From Desulfurococcales archaeon (GTDB taxonomy: Archaea; Thermoproteota; Thermoprotei_A; Sulfolobales; Desulfurococcaceae): DNA of 5,639 nucleotides. The position numbers were made by a program, and so were the translations under genes. Shown here piece after piece: positions 5,303 to 5,639 of the stretch. The stretch is taken from positions 1-5,639 of the forward strand of contig JALVHX010000054.1 in the NCBI GenBank assembly GCA_027028805.1. Direction: 5' to 3'. The stretch's first letter is position 1. Each line of letters begins with the position of its first letter. The notes beneath the pieces are model-generated. The model worked only from the letters and a program-made list of their open reading frames with translations. It searched no databases and was not told the DNA's origin.

Positions 5303-5405
5303 AAATATGTATTAAAGGAAAGACCGAACTAATAAACAGTGGGGGGTCGGGGACCCCTGTTGGACGCCGCCGCTGGCGGAGGATGAACAGGGGGCGAAAG
5401 CTAAG
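5303..5405 (+). ncRNA. Candidate structured non-coding RNA (GC-rich island)
   Basis: A block at 5341-5401 is about 70% G+C, while the flanks on both sides are mostly A and T. In AT-rich hyperthermophile genomes such islands are a classic sign of structured RNA. Three foldings are visible. Hairpin A pairs GGGGTC (5343-5348) with GACCCC (5352-5357). Hairpin B pairs CCCCTGTT (5354-5361) with AACAGGGG (5386-5393) and encloses a CCGCC/GGCGG stem (5367-5371 with 5375-5379). A small GC-GAAA-GC hairpin follows at 5394-5401. GGATGA at 5381-5386 resembles a box C element with one mismatch, opposite GGA at 5362-5364, hinting at a kink-turn, but the register conflicts with stem B. TATATAAA lies upstream and T-rich sequence follows near 5428-5439. 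Strand and ends are inferred; it could instead be a long leader of the gene at 5511. No known RNA family is recognised. Confidence 0.55.
5306..5322 (+). repeat. Leader-like direct repeat, copy 1
   Basis: TATGTATTAAAGGAAAG here matches TATCTATTAAGGAAAG at 5479-5494 apart from one substitution and one extra A. Both copies lie just where transcription from the adjacent TATA-like box should begin. Similarity continues loosely downstream as CTAAT and then CAG plus a G-run in both copies. Confidence 0.5.
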
Positions 5406-5455
5406 CATACATAATATATTAAAATAATTCTATATTTTATGAAGAACCAAATATC

Positions 5456-5462
5456 TTTAAAT
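5456..5462 (+). promoter_or_regulatory. Candidate promoter of the right-edge gene
   Basis: TTTAAAT lies about 26 nt before 5485, giving a leader of about 26-35 nt before the start codon at 5511 or 5520. It separates that gene from the GC-rich island, so the two need not share a transcript. Confidence 0.45.
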
Positions 5463-5478
5463 CAATCTATATTGTGCA

Positions 5479-5494
5479 TATCTATTAAGGAAAG
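5479..5494 (+). repeat. Leader-like direct repeat, copy 2
   Basis: TATCTATTAAGGAAAG is the partner of the copy at 5306-5322. It falls at the predicted transcript start of the right-edge gene and 16 nt before its ATG, too far to be a normal Shine-Dalgarno site. Confidence 0.5.
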
Positions 5495-5510
5495 CTAATC
5501 TATTGCAGGG

Positions 5511-5639
5511 ATGGGTAGAATGCATCTAAGGGAACAAACAATTGGCGGCGTTATAGATAAACTTGTAAGTAAGGGATGGCGGGGCACAATAATCTATATT
5601 GGCGACGCCAATGATCTCTCCCATAACCTTGCAGTAGAA
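5511..5639 (+). CDS. Unrecognised protein, N-terminal 43 residues (runs off the right edge)
   Basis: An open frame starts at ATG 5511 and continues past the window edge; an in-frame TAA at 5496-5498 limits the start. A second in-frame ATG at 5520 is equally possible and has GGGATGGGT just upstream. The visible part has an amphipathic basic segment (REQTIGGVIDKLVSKGW), then a beta-strand-like RGTIIYIGDAND and SHNLAVE. The pattern of helix, then hydrophobic strand ending in Gly-Asp could open a Rossmann-like or P-loop-like fold, but no diagnostic motif is reached and I do not recognise the family. It follows a TTTAAAT promoter candidate and its codon use is like the neighbours, so it is probably a real gene. 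Confidence 0.6.
   Translation, partial: MGRMHLREQTIGGVIDKLVSKGWRGTIIYIGDANDLSHNLAVE

Noticed and set aside
5341..5401. Fluoride riboswitch, tRNA, SRP RNA, RNase P RNA or standard C/D or H/ACA guide RNA
   Set aside because: GGATGA and an ACA at 5409-5411 look suggestive, but no full box set, T-arm or conserved core is present; AAGGAAAGACC at 5315-5325 only loosely recalls an RNase P core segment.
5339..5427. Short frames within the GC island (GTG 5339 to TGA 5386; ATG 5383 to TAA 5427)
   Set aside because: Only about 14-15 residues, mostly Gly/Ala/Arg from GC content; the paired stems explain the sequence better.
1..5639. CRISPR array, insertion sequence or integration site
   Set aside because: No regularly spaced repeats, transposase frame, terminal inverted repeats or tRNA end were seen on either strand.

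Overview
The window looks like a piece of a hyperthermophilic archaeal chromosome, most likely Thermoproteota (Crenarchaeota, Desulfurococcales-like). The support is an archaeal Sec61-beta/SecG, a geranylgeranylglyceryl phosphate synthase (archaeal ether lipids), an Elf1-type zinc-ribbon elongation factor, heavy use of ATA and AGA/AGG codons, TATA-box-like promoters and GGTGA/GGGGTG-type ribosome binding sites. The genus cannot be fixed from the sequence alone.

Left part (1-1851). The 5' end of a minus-strand RecA/KaiC-like ATPase runs off the left edge, and its leader holds a GC-rich hairpin over the probable Shine-Dalgarno site. Next is secG (minus), then a compact divergent promoter region and a small MazG-type nucleotide pyrophosphohydrolase (plus). 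The MazG gene ends inside the 3' end of the convergent GGGP synthase gene. GGGP synthase lies 14 nt behind the elf1-like gene, and the two form a minus-strand operon.

Middle part (1973-3777). A minus-strand pair with overlapping ends encodes ribose-5-phosphate isomerase A and then a small SWIM zinc-finger protein. This pair diverges from a plus-strand HD-domain phosphohydrolase. The block is clearly more AT-rich than the GGGP synthase and SufS genes.

Right part (3774-5639). A complete SufS-type cysteine desulfurase (minus) converges on the HD gene with a 4-nt overlap. Upstream of it is a 459-nt gene-free region. It contains a TATA-like promoter and a sharply GC-rich island (about 5341-5401) that folds into strong hairpins, probably a structured non-coding RNA or switch-like leader. 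A second promoter follows, with a leader resembling the first, and then the start of an unrecognised plus-strand protein cut by the right edge.

Together the genes are housekeeping: protein export, nucleotide-pool cleaning, membrane lipid synthesis, transcription elongation, pentose phosphate supply and sulfur mobilisation. No mobile element, CRISPR array, tRNA or rRNA was found. The GC-rich RNA candidate at 5303-5405 is the most likely undescribed element, followed by the SWIM protein coupled to rpiA.
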